This document shows, piece by piece, positions 44,633 to 57,460 of a stretch of DNA of 64,000 nt. Within the stretch, counting starts at the first letter, position 1. Every line of letters begins with the position of its first letter. Source of the DNA: Alopecurus myosuroides (lineage: Eukaryota > Streptophyta > Magnoliopsida > Poales > Poaceae); NCBI GenBank assembly GCA_028641055.1, contig JAPCYS010001516.1:124001-188000 (forward strand). The letters are read 5' to 3'. Both the position numbers and the translations under genes were made by a program. The notes under the pieces were generated by a model. That model worked only from the letters and a program-made list of their open reading frames with translations. It did not search any database and was not told the DNA's origin.

Positions 44633-46246
44633 GATGGTGTAGGACTTGCACTAGTTGGGAGACCCCAAGAGGAAGGTTTGATGCACACAACAACAAGTTT
44701 TCCCTCAGAAAGAAACCAAGGTTGAATCGACCAGTAAGAGGAAGGACTAACTTCAGAAGGTTGATGCAGCTAAGATGATAGGGCGCACTACCGGTTCAGC
44801 ATCAACTTGGAACCTACACAACATAAACAATTCACTTTACCCCAACGAAGCAGTGAGGTTGTCAATCTCATCGGTTTTACTGATAACAAAGAGGTTAAAT
44901 GTATGGTGTGGAAAATAGTATGAGAACAGTATGAAGGCAGTACCAGCAGTGTGAAAATAGTGGAAGCAGTGTGAAAACAATGGAAGCAGTGTGTGTATTA
45001 TCAGTATGAGGAAATGGACCGGGGTCCACAGTTCACTAGAGTTATTTCTCCATAAAAGATAGCTAACATGCGCGGTGAAAAAATTACAGCTGGGCAATTG
45101 ACAGATGAAGAACATGCATGACGTAAAGATTACTATGACATTCATGCAGGCATTACAAAAAAAATACATAGATCGTCATCTAACTGCATCTATGACTAAT
45201 AATCCACCCTTCGAATATCATCCGAACAAACGTTGGGTATTAAGTTGCAAGAAACGGATAATCGCAGTAAGCAAAGTGTGTAATGTAAACAATGTAAACT
45301 AAGTAAACATCCATGTTTTATCCCTAATGGCAAGATCACATCCTCCATCCGCCACGTTTCTATCACTCGAGCACAGATGCAAACGAGGCATGAGCCCACT
45401 ATCGAGCATAAATACTCCCTCTTGGAGTCACTAGCATCTACTTGGCCAGATCATCTACTAACAACGGAGAGCATGCAAGATCATAAATAACATACACATA
45501 AAGATAACATGATAGATTTATAATCAACAGACCTATCTTTAAATAATCATCGGATCCCAGCAAACACAACTTGTAGCATTACAAATAGATGATCTCGATC
45601 ATGTGAGGCGGCTCACAAAATCTAAACATGAGGCATAAGGTGGAGAGTACAACCATCTAGCTACTGCTACGGACCCGTAGTCTAGGGATGAACTACTCAC
45701 GCATCACTCTAGAGGCGGGCATGGTGGTGTAGACCCCTCCGGTGATGAATTCCCCTCCCGGCAGGGTGTCAGGGAGAGCTCTAGAACCCTCTCGATCTTG
45801 GGTTGACGATGACGGCGGCATGGGGTGTTTCTTGGGACGAAGTGGTATATTTTTAGGGTAGAAGTATCAGGGGGAATAAATAGGCGAAAGGGCGATGGCG
45901 GTGGATGCCCGAGGGGCCCACACCACCCCCAGGCGCGACCAGGGGGCGCGCCGCCCTATGGTGTGGCCCTCCCTGTGCCCCCCTCCGGGCCTCTTTGGGA
46001 GTCCGTGGAACCTTCGAGAATTCGAAGACTTACAGGCTTCGAAGTTTCCAATTCCGAGAATATTTCCAGAAGAACTTTTCTGAAACTAGAAACAGTAGAA
46101 AATAGGGAACTTGCTCCGTGTCATCTTGTCAATAGGTTTGTCCGGGAAATCGATAAAAATCACATAAAGTGTAAGAAAAACATGTAGCATATGGCATGAA
46201 AACAACATGGAACATCAGAAATTATAGATACGTTTATGATGTATCA
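44633..46246 (-). repeat. 3' LTR of element B
   Basis: 1614 bp. The first base should be T but is G (GGATGGTGTAGG against TGATGGTGCAGG in the partner). It ends GATGTATCA on the plus strand. Confidence 0.88.
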
Positions 46247-47369
46247 ACATCCCCAAGCTTAGTTCCTACTCGTCCTCGAGTAGGTAAACGATAAAAACTC
46301 ATAATTTCTGAGGTGTCATGCTACCAACATGAACTTGATCATCTAAATGTAAAAGCATAAGCATAGCTGAGATCATAGAACTTAACCACAAGCATGATAA
46401 ATAAAATTCTAACAGTAAAGCTTAGCAATCACCTTGTATCATGAGTAGTAACACAAATAAAAGATCATGAATAATAATGCACTTGAAATCTATACGTTTG
46501 TTTCAAACATAGAGATAACATGGCAAAGTGATATTTCACTTGTCCTTAAGAGTGGGGCAAAACATAAATGCCAGGACACCTTCAAAGTTCATGAGGAAGA
46601 CTAGAACAAATAATTTGAGATAAACAATAACACATCATGAATAAATTAATAATGTTTCTGGGACAAATGCACATTAAACTCAAAATGACAACCATGCTCT
46701 CTCAAGTGTGCATAAATTTAGAAGACGGGGACTCAACATAAAAGTAAAAGAAAGGCCCTTCGCAGAGGGAAGTAGGGATCACTCATGTGCTAGAGATTTT
46801 ATTTTGTTAAACAAAGGTATAAAATGGTTGACACTCCTCCCAACCTTTCTTACACAAACCATGGCTAACCGAATCCTCGGGTGCCTGCCAACAATCACAT
46901 ACCATGGAGGAGTGGCTAATTTTGAGAGAGGTGTATGCTTATGTTAACAAATGGTAAACAGAAAATGCAGTAGGTCACAATCTAACTAGACTTCACAAGA
47001 GCGGCTCCCATAGAAGGACACATCTGGATAGAAGGTCATCCCTCTTTCTCTTTTGTTTACACAATTATTCTTTGACTGATAAATTAGGCGAAAAAATAGT
47101 GAAGAGAATTTGTTGTATTAATTTGGGGCTGGGCACCCCGCTACCAGCTCTTCTATCAATTGGATAAGCGGATGAAGCCACTAGTCCAGGCTGTGAAAGT
47201 CCAATCAACAAGTGAGATAAAGATTCTCTATTTACGTCCTCGTGAGCTAAAACAGGAGCACAAAATAGGAGTAATTTTGAAGGTTTTAAAGGTAACACAT
47301 GAGCAATTTACTTTCGAATGGAAGTTAAATACCACATGTAGGTAGGTATGGTGGACACATTTGGCAAAC
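46247..47369 (-). other. Internal region of element B, left part
   Basis: Begins with the polypurine tract (complement of ACATCCCCAAGCTT) and continues non-coding. It is homologous to the internal region of A around 41644-42690. Confidence 0.6.
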
Positions 47370-50300
47370 TATAACATCTCTGATTTTTGGAAAGTCCAAA
47401 AATCACTAAAAATTAAAACTTTTTTTGTTTTCATGTTATGCAAGTCACCAAAAACCAAATGAGATGCAAGAAACAAAAGGAAACAACACATATGTCAATG
47501 AATTTGGAATTAAGAATCCATTATGCCTCTATTCCATAAACCCTAAACCTTATTCAAATAAATATCTCTATTCAATAATTATTATCTTTCTTTAGCAAAC
47601 CTTATTCTCTAAATGTTTTCCAAGTAAATTTTGTGTTATGAAAATGAATCACACTTTGGGAAAGAACATTTTCCATCATGCCTTTTCCATCCGAATTGAA
47701 GAGAATCAATTCTCTTGATTTCGGCCGTTTCAGCCACGATTGATTGCTCCCCTCTGTCCCCCTTAAATCCCCTGCTCCTCCTCTGCATTTTCCCTCTGGA
47801 ACCCCATCGGTTAGTGCCCCTAGGACGAATTTTTGGCTCGCCGGAGTCCCCAGTACCTGCCGTCGTTCGTCGTCGATTGCGGCGGCCGTAGCCTATCCCC
47901 GCCTCCCTATTCTGTCCCTTCCGAACCTCCTCTTCTGGCGCACGCACTAATGCACTTGGCCGATTTTGTGTGTGTAGAGAATCGATGGCGCCATCTGATC
48001 CACGCTCGTCGGAGCTGGGAGCCCCTCTGTCCGCTCGGCGCCAACGCTATAGGAAGCGAGCAACTTTGCCATAGCCACCTGCGAGTTCTCCATGACGCGC
48101 TGATCCCCGTGGTGGCTTTTTCGTGCCCTAGAACCCTCCGTAGCGCCGTCTCCTTCAAGCTGCTGCCGCTCCGACCACCGCAGAGCCATTTTCCGATGGC
48201 ATCTCCGGCTAGCCGAGGTCAAACCCTATCCTCTTTTAATCTATGCCGTTAGATCTAGATCCTACGCGCAGGAATAAGACACTTAAGCGAAGAGGTACAG
48301 GTCAATAGCATAGTGCCACATGTCTGCCCGATCAGTGCCCAGTCAGTACTCAGTCAACAATTCGTAGCCAATAAGAGAGCGCCACATGGCCTAGCCTTAT
48401 CCACTCTGTTTTTCTATCTTGTCCCGAATAGAAATAATTGGCAGTTTTGCAGATTAGCTCCTAGAACTTTCAACCATCATAACTTTTCAACCATGAGTCC
48501 AAATTTAACAAACTTGAACTTTTTGAAATCAGCAAACCATGTAGAAACTTTTGGCACTGGCAAAATTTAATTTTACCATTTAAAATTTGTTCAAATTCAA
48601 ATATGCTTGTTTGATAAATTTTGGCATAATTTAAATTCTAAAAATCCAAAAATTGCAAATAAAATATATTTGGAAACCTTAGGATGTGTATTTTCATATC
48701 CTCTGTTTCAGAATAATTTTTGAACAAGTTAAATTTGAATTTAGAATTAAGTGGTATATTTAAGTATTTTTTAGATAGATTTAATTCTATAAATAATTTC
48801 AATATAGTTTCTTTCGCAAATTTGTTCCTTTTGGTAACCTTGAACCAGAGCCATCATTACCTGAACAATTTGGACACCATTGAACCATGACCATGTGTTT
48901 TTTACCAAAAACCCAACATAGTGATCCACCCATATTATCATGCCTTAGAATTTGTTTCCATCTCTTTATCTTTGTTGTTGTGGCTATTTGGAACTAAGAC
49001 CAAGTCCCTAGTATGTGTCAATCACATATAAGACCAACTAGTGAACCTTAAACACTAGTACCATAGTTTTCTATCTAGTCCTCCACTCCCCCATTCTTGC
49101 TTCAAGAATTCATCAAGTTAGCAAAATGGAAATCAAGACTCAAGCATAAGAAGGGACTTCATTTTCAACTTGGTGGCAACATGAAGAGCTACAAGGAAGA
49201 TTATTGGAGAAATTGAAGGAAGGACTTAGACTCCACAACAACTAGAAGAAAATCAAGGAAGTACAAGTGTATGAAGAAATCAAGGAGAAAACATCTTCCT
49301 CTCTCCTTCGATCATTTCTATTTCTTTCTTTTCTATTTGACTTAGTGGTATTTTATGCCCATTCCACTTTGGACCAACTAGTGAGAAAGCCATGAAGAAT
49401 CTATCAAGACCAAGAGAAGAATCCATCCAAGGAACAAAACTACAATAGAAGCATGAAGATGATCTTCAAAGAGACAAGCATGTGAAGACCTGGAGCAATT
49501 CATACAAGTTGAAGAATAACAAGTTGATTTTGTCCAACCATTGACCCAAATGGAAAATCCCAAGACTTATCTTATTTTCTCTATTGTTATGAAGTTAGTT
49601 GAACCTAGACCTACCTTAACCCAAAATGGAAAGGCTAACTTAGATCACTCAAATGTCTTGATGAAAATGACCAAGTGCTACACTTGTTATGTGCTACTTT
49701 AGTTGAAGAAGTGATATGATCACCCTTGGTGAACTCCTGGAACTTCCTCGACAAGTATGGTTATAGTAAAGGTAGATCACATCAAAATCAACCTAGTCCA
49801 TCCCAAGTAAACCCCTGGAACTTCCTTAACAAGTATGGAACCAAGAGAAAATGAGTCTTTCAAAATCAAAACTTGACATTGTCTTAGCCAACTTGGTTAA
49901 ACCCCTTTTTGATATGTTAGTTGCTTTGTATGTTTTCTTTCGTTGTGTGTTTGATTGCTAGAATGCTTGTTTATTTTGTTATTGTGTTTTCAATGTATAG
50001 ATTGTACGGAGAGCAACGATCTTTTGTGAAGAGAGTGTGATTTCTTCACTAACTTCAACAAGGCAAGTAACACACCATCCATCCACCCATTATTTTCTAT
50101 ATGCATTAGTTGATTTTTTTGAGTAGTATGCATGATAGGAAATTTTACTAAGCTATATTATGCTATGCTATTATCCTAGTAGTGTGTAGCCATATCTTTA
50201 CCTTATCTTCATAGACTTAGAACTTTATAGATGCTATGCAATGTTACAAATTGTTTTTACTTGATGTTGTGGAAAAATTCTAAGTAACAACTTCAATGAA

Positions 50301-51312
50301 CCACCTGGGTGGATTTGGTTGTATGGATGATGAGAGTTGAGTGTCCCCCCGAGGGGTGTCCACTTGAGGAATGACACCCAGGAACAAAGTTATTAAGATG
50401 TTCCCCAAGTTCATATTGCTTCCAGTGCAGCCTTTAGTCATATGGGCTCTATCTTGATCAACTAAGTTGCGAGGGTTCATTCCAGGCTTGACAAGCAGAT
50501 GTAGCATAATTATAGGTGGAACGGGTCTTGCCATTGTGTTGAATTCTTGCTTCTAAAAGATCTCGTCTCAATTCTTCTCCTTTCCTTAATGCACTCAGGG
50601 TGTGTAGGATGTTTGGGTCGATTTGAGTCTGAAGGTGAAAGTGCATAAACTCTGCAGAGTTAATATACTAAGATCTTAGCCTCGTCCCCGGTTATGGACA
50701 ACATCAAGCGGCTAGACAAGGATGGACGGAAGAATCACATCAACATTTTCAATAAGTAAAATTTGACCAAGTGAACATTAGTTGTGGTTCTTGGATTTCA
50801 GTCCAATGATGCCATCCTCTGGAAAGAAAAGTTTGTTTTACAAAAGAGGTAGGATAAAACTAGCTTTATGCAAACTCAGCCAAAACTCCAATCAGCCAAA
50901 TAAGCATGTAGTATTAGTCTTGCCATTTATATCCACCATAGTGTTTACTTTCCAATACATTAAATTGTATTGACTCCCTTGTGGCTGCATATTCCATCCT
51001 ACAGATGAACCTGAAGACGATTGAGGATTTCGTTTAGGATATCGAGTCTACCGCCAACATGTTTTGCCTGTGGAACATGAAGAAGATGGGCTCAATGTTG
51101 TACTATGTTTTCCGCTGTAATCCTTTGTATTCTGCTAGTCTTCTAAGACTATGCATGTTGTAATATTATTTTGTAAAGACTGGATCATGCGATGTAATAG
51201 AATTTGACGCATTTGCATGATATTTCATTTGTACAGTGGTGCTAGCAATTGATCCAGGGACTAGCACACTAACACAAATGTTCTTACATTATCTAAATGT
51301 GGGAACGCTACA
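47370..51312 (+). mobile_element. Solo LTR of a chromovirus-type element, inside B
   Basis: 3943 bp beginning TATAACATCTCTGATTTTTGG and ending GGGAACGCTACA, flanked by the perfect repeat CAAAC (47365-47369 and 51313-51317). The uninterrupted site is preserved in element A at about 42685-42720, which confirms the borders. The start resembles TGTAACATCCC-type LTRs with G changed to A at position 2. A GC-rich leader-like block lies at 47740-48230. No internal coding region remains, so it arose by recombination between two LTRs. Confidence 0.88.
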
Positions 51313-51317
51313 CAAAC

Positions 51318-53751
51318 TTTGGTTTATTGGAGTTGGATGCACGCGTAGAGCTCATACTCTGTACAGGTGGAGGCTAGCAAAAGACTGGGAGCGACAAATC
51401 AAGAGAGCAAGAATGGACATAATCATGCATAGCGACAAAAACATCATTAATCAAAGCATAAATGGCACTAAAATTTCAAAGCATAAGTGGCACTGCAAGT
51501 TTAAAGCATAAGTGACTTATTCATAGTCATAAACATGTTTGAGCATGCACCAAGTCAACCAAATAAAACATTCAAAGGAGAACACCACAAATTTATGCTT
51601 CAGAATGACAAGAACAACTCATGATTATTTCTAAGGCACATTAAACACTTTCAGATATTTGAGAAAAATCACGCTACAAAAATAACCACTAGGATTTAGA
51701 ATTAAAATAACATCTAGCATGACATGAAAAAGTCTAGTGACAGTCTAAACAAGCTTCTATTTGCACCGTTGTAAGCACGAAAACTGTACTACTGCTTTCA
51801 AACACCAAGCATTTCATAATAAACAAAAACTCTCCAAGATATACAACAATGAAACAAGAGAGTACTAACACAAATCTACTAAAACTAACAGCTCTAAATA
51901 AGATATGCAAGAAAAACAGGAGCTAAACAGGAAATTTGTAGCAGCTAGAAGAAAAACTAAGAATACGAGCATAGAAAGTATTCAAACGAAAAAGCGGAGC
52001 GTGTCTATCTCCGACAAAAACAATGTTAGGGTCCAACTATATTATTTCAGCAAGGCAAACAAAAGAAAAAAAAACAAACAAACGCTCCAAGTAAACTTCA
52101 TATGATGTGACCGAATAAAAATATAGTTTCACTAGAAGTGACCTGATAAATTGTTGATGAAGAAGGGGATACCTTGGGCATCCCCAAGCTTAGATGCTTG
52201 AGTATTCATAGAATTTACTGGGATGAACCATGGGGGCATCCCCAAGCTTTGACCTTGCACTGTTCTTGATCACATTATATCACCCTCTTCTCTTGACCCT
52301 TGAAAACTTCCTTCACACCACACTCAAAGAGTAATTCGCATTAGAGGGTTAGTGCAACAATCAAAAATTCATGGGTTCTTCATAGGCACAAGTTCTATTG
52401 ATACTTTTAAACATTAGCTGCAACCACTGATGTTTCGTGAAGCAAAGAAATCCACTCGACACTGTAAAAGAGCAAATGGAAGAAAAATGGTAGAATCTGC
52501 CAAAACCAGAACAGTCTGTAAAGACGAATTTTTTCGGGGCACTAACATTGCTCATATCGAAAAACTTAAAGAGAAAAAAAGTTTTGGAATTAGGTGAGGA
52601 ATAAGCACAAACCATTTCAGATCATTCTGATCTTTCTGGATTTTATACGATTTTTTACGGTGCACAACAGAAATATGTTTCCTGCGTAGAAATCCAAAAC
52701 CAACTCCAACTTTCGTCAGAAACTTTACTTGGCACAACTAAAACATGAAAATAAAGATACAAAGGAGCTGCTACAGAATTATATAACCCCTTTACTCAAG
52801 GAAAACAAAGAAAAACAAAGAAGTGTTTTTCTTTAACGCCTTTTAGCTAGGCCCAGAAAAGTGGAATCACTTGTTTTCAAGTGAAGAAGCATCCAAATCA
52901 TTAATTTCCTCCAAAACACCAATTGTAGCAATGGGTACCTTAGATACCCCTGAAGATGATTCAACATGCAAATCACTTTTAGTTTCACTAAAAGTTTTAT
53001 TAATTTTAAGCACATTAGGGGATTTCGGTTTAGGCACCTTGGGGACATACATAAATTTTTTCTATTTTCCCATAGAAGGTTTCTCCCTCTTAAACTTAAG
53101 AGAAGAAAAAATTGAGTTTAAAGTTTCCATAGCCTCCTCTAATTTACCAATCCTCATATTTTGACTATCATGGATATTGCTAGCTTCTAAAACAGTGATT
53201 TTCTTGGTGATACTTATTATTGATTCATAAACTTTGCTAGCATTATCAAGGAAATTTGGCAAAATTTTCTCCATAGAATTTAGCTTTTTAATAACATCAT
53301 CTAAAGTGATCTCAGTTTTAACAACCTTAGTAGGTGGTGTTCCAACTAAACTTTCAATTAAATTACAGGCTTCCAAAGCAGGTGTTCCCAGAAAATTACC
53401 GCCTGTAAGAGTGTCTAGAACATACCTATACCAGCTAGTAATGCCAACATAAAAATTCCTAAGAAGGATTAAAGTGGAATATTTCTCAGTGCATCTATGA
53501 TGAACATCACTTATCTTATACCAAGCATCTTCAAACTTTCTCCACCTTGTTTCTTAAAAGAACAAACCTCAACTTCAGGAACACTCATCTTAGCAAGACT
53601 AAAAACAGGATAAAAACTACAACTAGAATAAGAACTATTTTTGTGTTTTTGATAAAGAGAAGGAAACAAGACAAAATAAAAATAAAACAAGCAAAACAAA
53701 AACAAAGTGAAGAGATTGGAAGTGAGAGACTTCCCTTGCAGAAATTCTCTT
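51318..53751 (-). other. Internal region of element B, right part, with gag-like frame
   Basis: Mostly non-coding. The clearest frame is on the minus strand at 53376-53062 (104 residues): a helical, coiled-coil-like segment with VIKKLNSMEKILPNFLD that could be a gag remnant. I see no protease, RT or integrase motifs. Confidence 0.45.
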
Positions 53752-53770
53752 CCTCCCCGACAATGGCGCA
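53752..53770 (-). other. Primer binding site of element B
   Basis: On the minus strand TGCGCCATTGTCGGGGAGG lies 11 bases inside the 5' LTR and matches the Athila-type primer site (TGGCGCCGTTGCCGGGG) with a few changes. Confidence 0.65.
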
Positions 53771-53781
53771 AAAAAAATGCT

Positions 53782-55394
53782 TGATGGTGCAGGACTAGCA
53801 CTCGTTGGGAGACCCCAAGAGGAAGGTTTGATGAGCACAACAGCAAGTTTTCCCTCAGAAAGAAACCAAGGTTGAATCGACCAGTAGGAGGAAGGAGTAA
53901 CTTCAGAAGGTTGATGCAGCTGAGATGGCAGGGTGCACTACCGGTTCAGCAGCAACGTGGAACCTACACAACACAAACAATTCACTTTTCCCCAATGAAG
54001 CAGTGAGGTTGCGAATCTCATCGGTTTTGCTGATAACAAATAGGTTAAATGTGTGGTGTGAAAAACAGTATGAGAACAATATGTATGCTGCAGCAGTGGT
54101 GTGAAAACAGTGGAAGCAGTGTCAAAACAATGGAAGCGGTGTGTGTATTATCAGTATGAGAAAATAGACCGGGGTCCACAATTCACTAGAGGTGTCTCGT
54201 CATAAAAGATAGCTAACATGCATGGTGAACAAATTACAGCTGGGCAATTGACAGATAAAGAACATGCATGACATAAAGATTACTATGAGATTCATGCGGG
54301 CATTACAAAAAAATACATAGATCGTCATCCAACTGCATCTATGACTAATAATCCACCCTTCAAATGTCATCGGAACAAACGTTGGGTATTAAGTTGCAAG
54401 CAACGGATAACCGTAGTAAACAAAGTGTGTAATGCAAACAATATAAACTAAGTAAACATCGTAGTTTTCTCCCTAATGGCAACATCACATCCTCCATCCG
54501 TCATGTTTCTGTCACTCGAGCATAGATGCAAAGGATGCATGAACCCACTATCGAGCATAAATAATCCCTCTTGGAGTCACTAGCATCTACTTGGCCAGAT
54601 CATCTACTAACAACAACGAGCATGCAAGATCATAAATACCATACACATGAAGATAACATGATAGATTGATAATCAACAGACATAACATTCAATAATCATC
54701 AGATCCCATCAAACACAACATGTAGCATTACAAATAGATGATCTCGATCATGTGAGGCAGCTCACGAGATCTAAACATGAGACATAAGGTGGAGAGTGCA
54801 ACCATCTAGCTACTGCTATGGACCCGTAGTCCAGGGATAAACTACGCACGCATCACTCCGGAGGCGGACATGGTGGTGTAGACCCCTCAAGTGATGAATT
54901 CCCCTCCTCGCAGGGTGCCAGGGAGAGCTCCGGAACCCTCCTGATCCCGATTTGACGATGACGGCGGCTTCGGGTGTTTCTTGGGACGAAGTGGTATATT
55001 TTTCCGGTAGACGTATCCGGGGGAATAAATAGGTGAAAGGGCGATGCGGTGGATGCCCGAGGGGCCCACACCACCCCCAGGCGCGGCCAGGGGGCGCGTC
55101 GCCCTATGGCATGGCCCCCCTGTGGCCCCCCTCCGGGCTTCTCCGGGACTCCGTGGAACCTTCGGGAATTCTAAGACTTCCGGGCTTAGAATTTTCCAAT
55201 TTCGAGAATATTTCCAGAACAACTTTTCTGAAACTAAAAACAGCAGAAAACAGGGAACTGGCTCCATGGCATCTTATCAATAGGTTAGTGCGGGAAATCG
55301 ATAAAAATGTCATAAAGTGTAGGGAAAACATGTAGCATATGGCATGAAAACAACATGGAACATCAGAAATTATATGTACGTTTATGATGTATCA
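53782..55394 (-). repeat. 5' LTR of element B
   Basis: 1613 bp; plus strand TGATGGTGCAGG to GATGTATCA, followed by the CTCTT duplication. Confidence 0.9.
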
Positions 55395-55399
55395 CTCTT

Positions 55400-56440
55400 C
55401 TTTCTCACTTTTAGCAATAGAAAAACAAGATGATTGGCCACTCTTAAAAGGTATGGGACACATTATAGCAATCCTATTTCAGTAGCATTATAATTTATAA
55501 CATGAAGTAACATAGGACCATCGTCTAGGGCATTATCATATAAACTTTCTAAACAAACTTCCTCATTATCATGCATATCAATTGTTGGAATAAATAGAGG
55601 ATTATCATAGGATTTATCAAAGTAGCATTGATTATCATAAATAACAGTAGAAATATCATTATCACAAGTTTCATTTATAGTAGTATCAAGGCCACAAGTA
55701 TAGCAAGTATCAATTTCATCAAAAAGGGATATTTCAAAAGAATCAATATGATCATCATAATTATCAATATAACACTCATCCTCCTTTGATCATCACTCTG
55801 CTCCTTTTTTTTCATCCAATGAGCTTCCAGATTCGACAATTTCTCCTTCCATAGGCTCCTGCAAGGCATTAATCTCTTCCTTTGGTGGAGAGAATCTATG
55901 ATTTTTTTTAAGAATATAGACATTTTATTCCTTGTAATCATCAAAGCAAAATTCAATTACATCATAAATCTCATATTTATAAGGTGCATCATCAATATTT
56001 TCAAGGAAATAAGCAATTTCGAATGCACCCTTCCAAGCAATAAGTTCTTAAATTTTTCCACATCATAAAATTCATAATTTCCCTTATTTTAAGAAGATAT
56101 GGTAACATTATCATTAAACTGACATTAAAAAGGGAGGTGTTTATACGTCCTACGAAAAAAGATTTATCAAAGCAATAAGTAACATTATAAGTATAGCACA
56201 AGATTTTAACATAGTTATTCAATTTATTAATTTGTTCCCATAAGTGCATCCCTTTTTTGATAACCGGTGTTCCTTATAATATTTTTGTTGTTCTTCCGTG
56301 AACCCACCTTGCCAATAAGATCTAGTTTGAAAGAAATCAATCATTGATAGAAAGCATGATGAAGCAAGTAAAAAGCAAAACAATAACAAAGTAAAAATGA
56401 TTGGAGGTGAGAGACTCCCCTTGCATAAATCCTCTTCCTC
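55400..56440 (-). other. Internal region of element A, right part
   Basis: Short broken frames on the minus strand (55956-55675 and 56249-56001) could be gag remains of A but lack motifs that I recognise. The rest is AT-rich and non-coding. Confidence 0.4.
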
Positions 56441-56541
56441 CCCGGCAACGGCGTCAGAAAAAGTGCTGGTGTGTAGTTGGAGGGAGGCTTCTTGCTGTTG
56501 ATGACTTCGAAATTCCCGGCAACAACCCTAGAAAAAGTGCT
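56441..56541 (-). repeat. Duplicated primer-binding region of element A
   Basis: Two 27-bp segments (56441-56467 and 56515-56541) read CCCGGCAACRRC... to AGAAAAAGTGCT on the plus strand. They are 74 bp apart and differ at four or so positions. The distal copy keeps the canonical GCCGTTGCCGGGG; the one next to the LTR is mutated. Confidence 0.75.
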
Positions 56542-56950
56542 TGATGACGTGAGAACACACGTTCGTTGGGAGACCCCGAGAGGAAGGTATGAAGAGTGTA
56601 GCAGCAAGTTTTGCCTCAGTAAGAAACCAAGGTTTAATAGACTAGTAGGAGAAAGAAGTCACTTCTGAAGGTTGTTGACAACTGATGTTGGCAGGGCACA
56701 CTACCAGTCTCAGCAGCAACGCGGAATCTGCACACAACACAACCAAGATACTTTGCCCCAACGAAACAGTGAGGTTGTCAATCTCACCGGTTTTGCTAAC
56801 ACAAAGGATTAGACGTATATTGTGGAAAATGGTTCTTATTTGCAGTGAAGGAAATGAGAACAATGATTGCAGTAAAAGAATAAGTGCTTGCGGTGGTTGT
56901 ATTATCAGTGTAAAAGAATAGACCGAGGTCCACAGTTCACTAGTGGTGTC
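56542..56950 (-). repeat. 5' LTR of element A, truncated by C
   Basis: The first 409 bases of the LTR align with 40026-40433. Element C inserted after GTGTC (56946-56950). Confidence 0.85.
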
Positions 56951-57442
56951 TGACGAAGGGATGGATCCTAGGCATGTCGGATGAGCCTACCCGGTGTCAG
57001 GCCCATGGCCCAAGCTCCAAAGGAAGCGTCAAGGATTACTCTAGAAGGCCCACTTGGAGCCCACCCGCAAAGCCTTGCGGGTCAAGTTAGGAAACTTGTA
57101 ACCTACTTTAGGTTAGAGTTCGAGTCCTCTCCAGGTACGGTTTGAGACCTGGCCACCTATATAAGGCAAGGAGAACCACAGGAGAGGGACCAAGCAATAC
57201 CGCACCACCAAGCCTTGAGACCGAGATCATACTCTCGACTTGAACAACCCCCCATTGTAACCGATCTACTCGTTAATACAGATCGACAGAGGCAGGAGTA
57301 AGGGTTTTACCTCTACGAGGGCCCCGAACCTGGGTAAATAGTGTCCCCTACCTAGCCGACGATTGTCACCAGCGCCTACACGTTCTCCTAATCGAAACCC
57401 TATGGGTTCACCCGAGGGACTTGTTGAGATGCAGATTCGACA
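56951..57442 (+). repeat. 5' LTR of element C
   Basis: 492 bp from TGACGAAGGG to CAGATTCGACA. A TATA box, TATATAAG, is at 57158-57165. It is not related to the T1/T2 LTRs by eye, so C is a different family. Confidence 0.85.
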
Positions 57443-57444
57443 AT

Positions 57445-57460
57445 TGGCGCCGTCTGTGGG
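57445..57460 (+). other. Primer binding site of element C
   Basis: TGGCGCCGTCTGTGGG starts two bases after the LTR end and is typical of grass Ty3/gypsy elements. Confidence 0.85.

Larger units (their letters stand above)
44633..55394 (-). mobile_element. Element B: Athila-like, non-autonomous, inside A
   Basis: LTRs at 44633-46246 and 53782-55394 are flanked by the direct repeat CTCTT (44628-44632 and 55395-55399). The primer site lies left of the right LTR and the polypurine tract right of the left LTR, so the element is on the minus strand. After removing the solo LTR at 47370-51312 the internal region is about 3.6 kb, with no pol. The LTRs differ at roughly 8% of sites by eye, so it is much older than T2. 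Confidence 0.9.
40026..56950 (-). mobile_element. Element A: Athila-like, non-autonomous Ty3/gypsy element
   Basis: The 3' LTR (40026-41643) is on the left. The internal region (41644-44632, resuming 55400-56541) is split by element B. The 5' LTR begins at 56542 and is split by element C at 56951, so its rest is off the window. The primer region (GCCGTTGCCGGGGAGG on the minus strand) and AAGCTTGGGGATGT polypurine tract are of Athila/Sabrina type. No pol motifs are visible. It inserted into the copia gag; CCGTG (40021-40025) is one copy of its duplication. The LTRs differ visibly (roughly 8% over the shared 400 bp). Confidence 0.8.
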
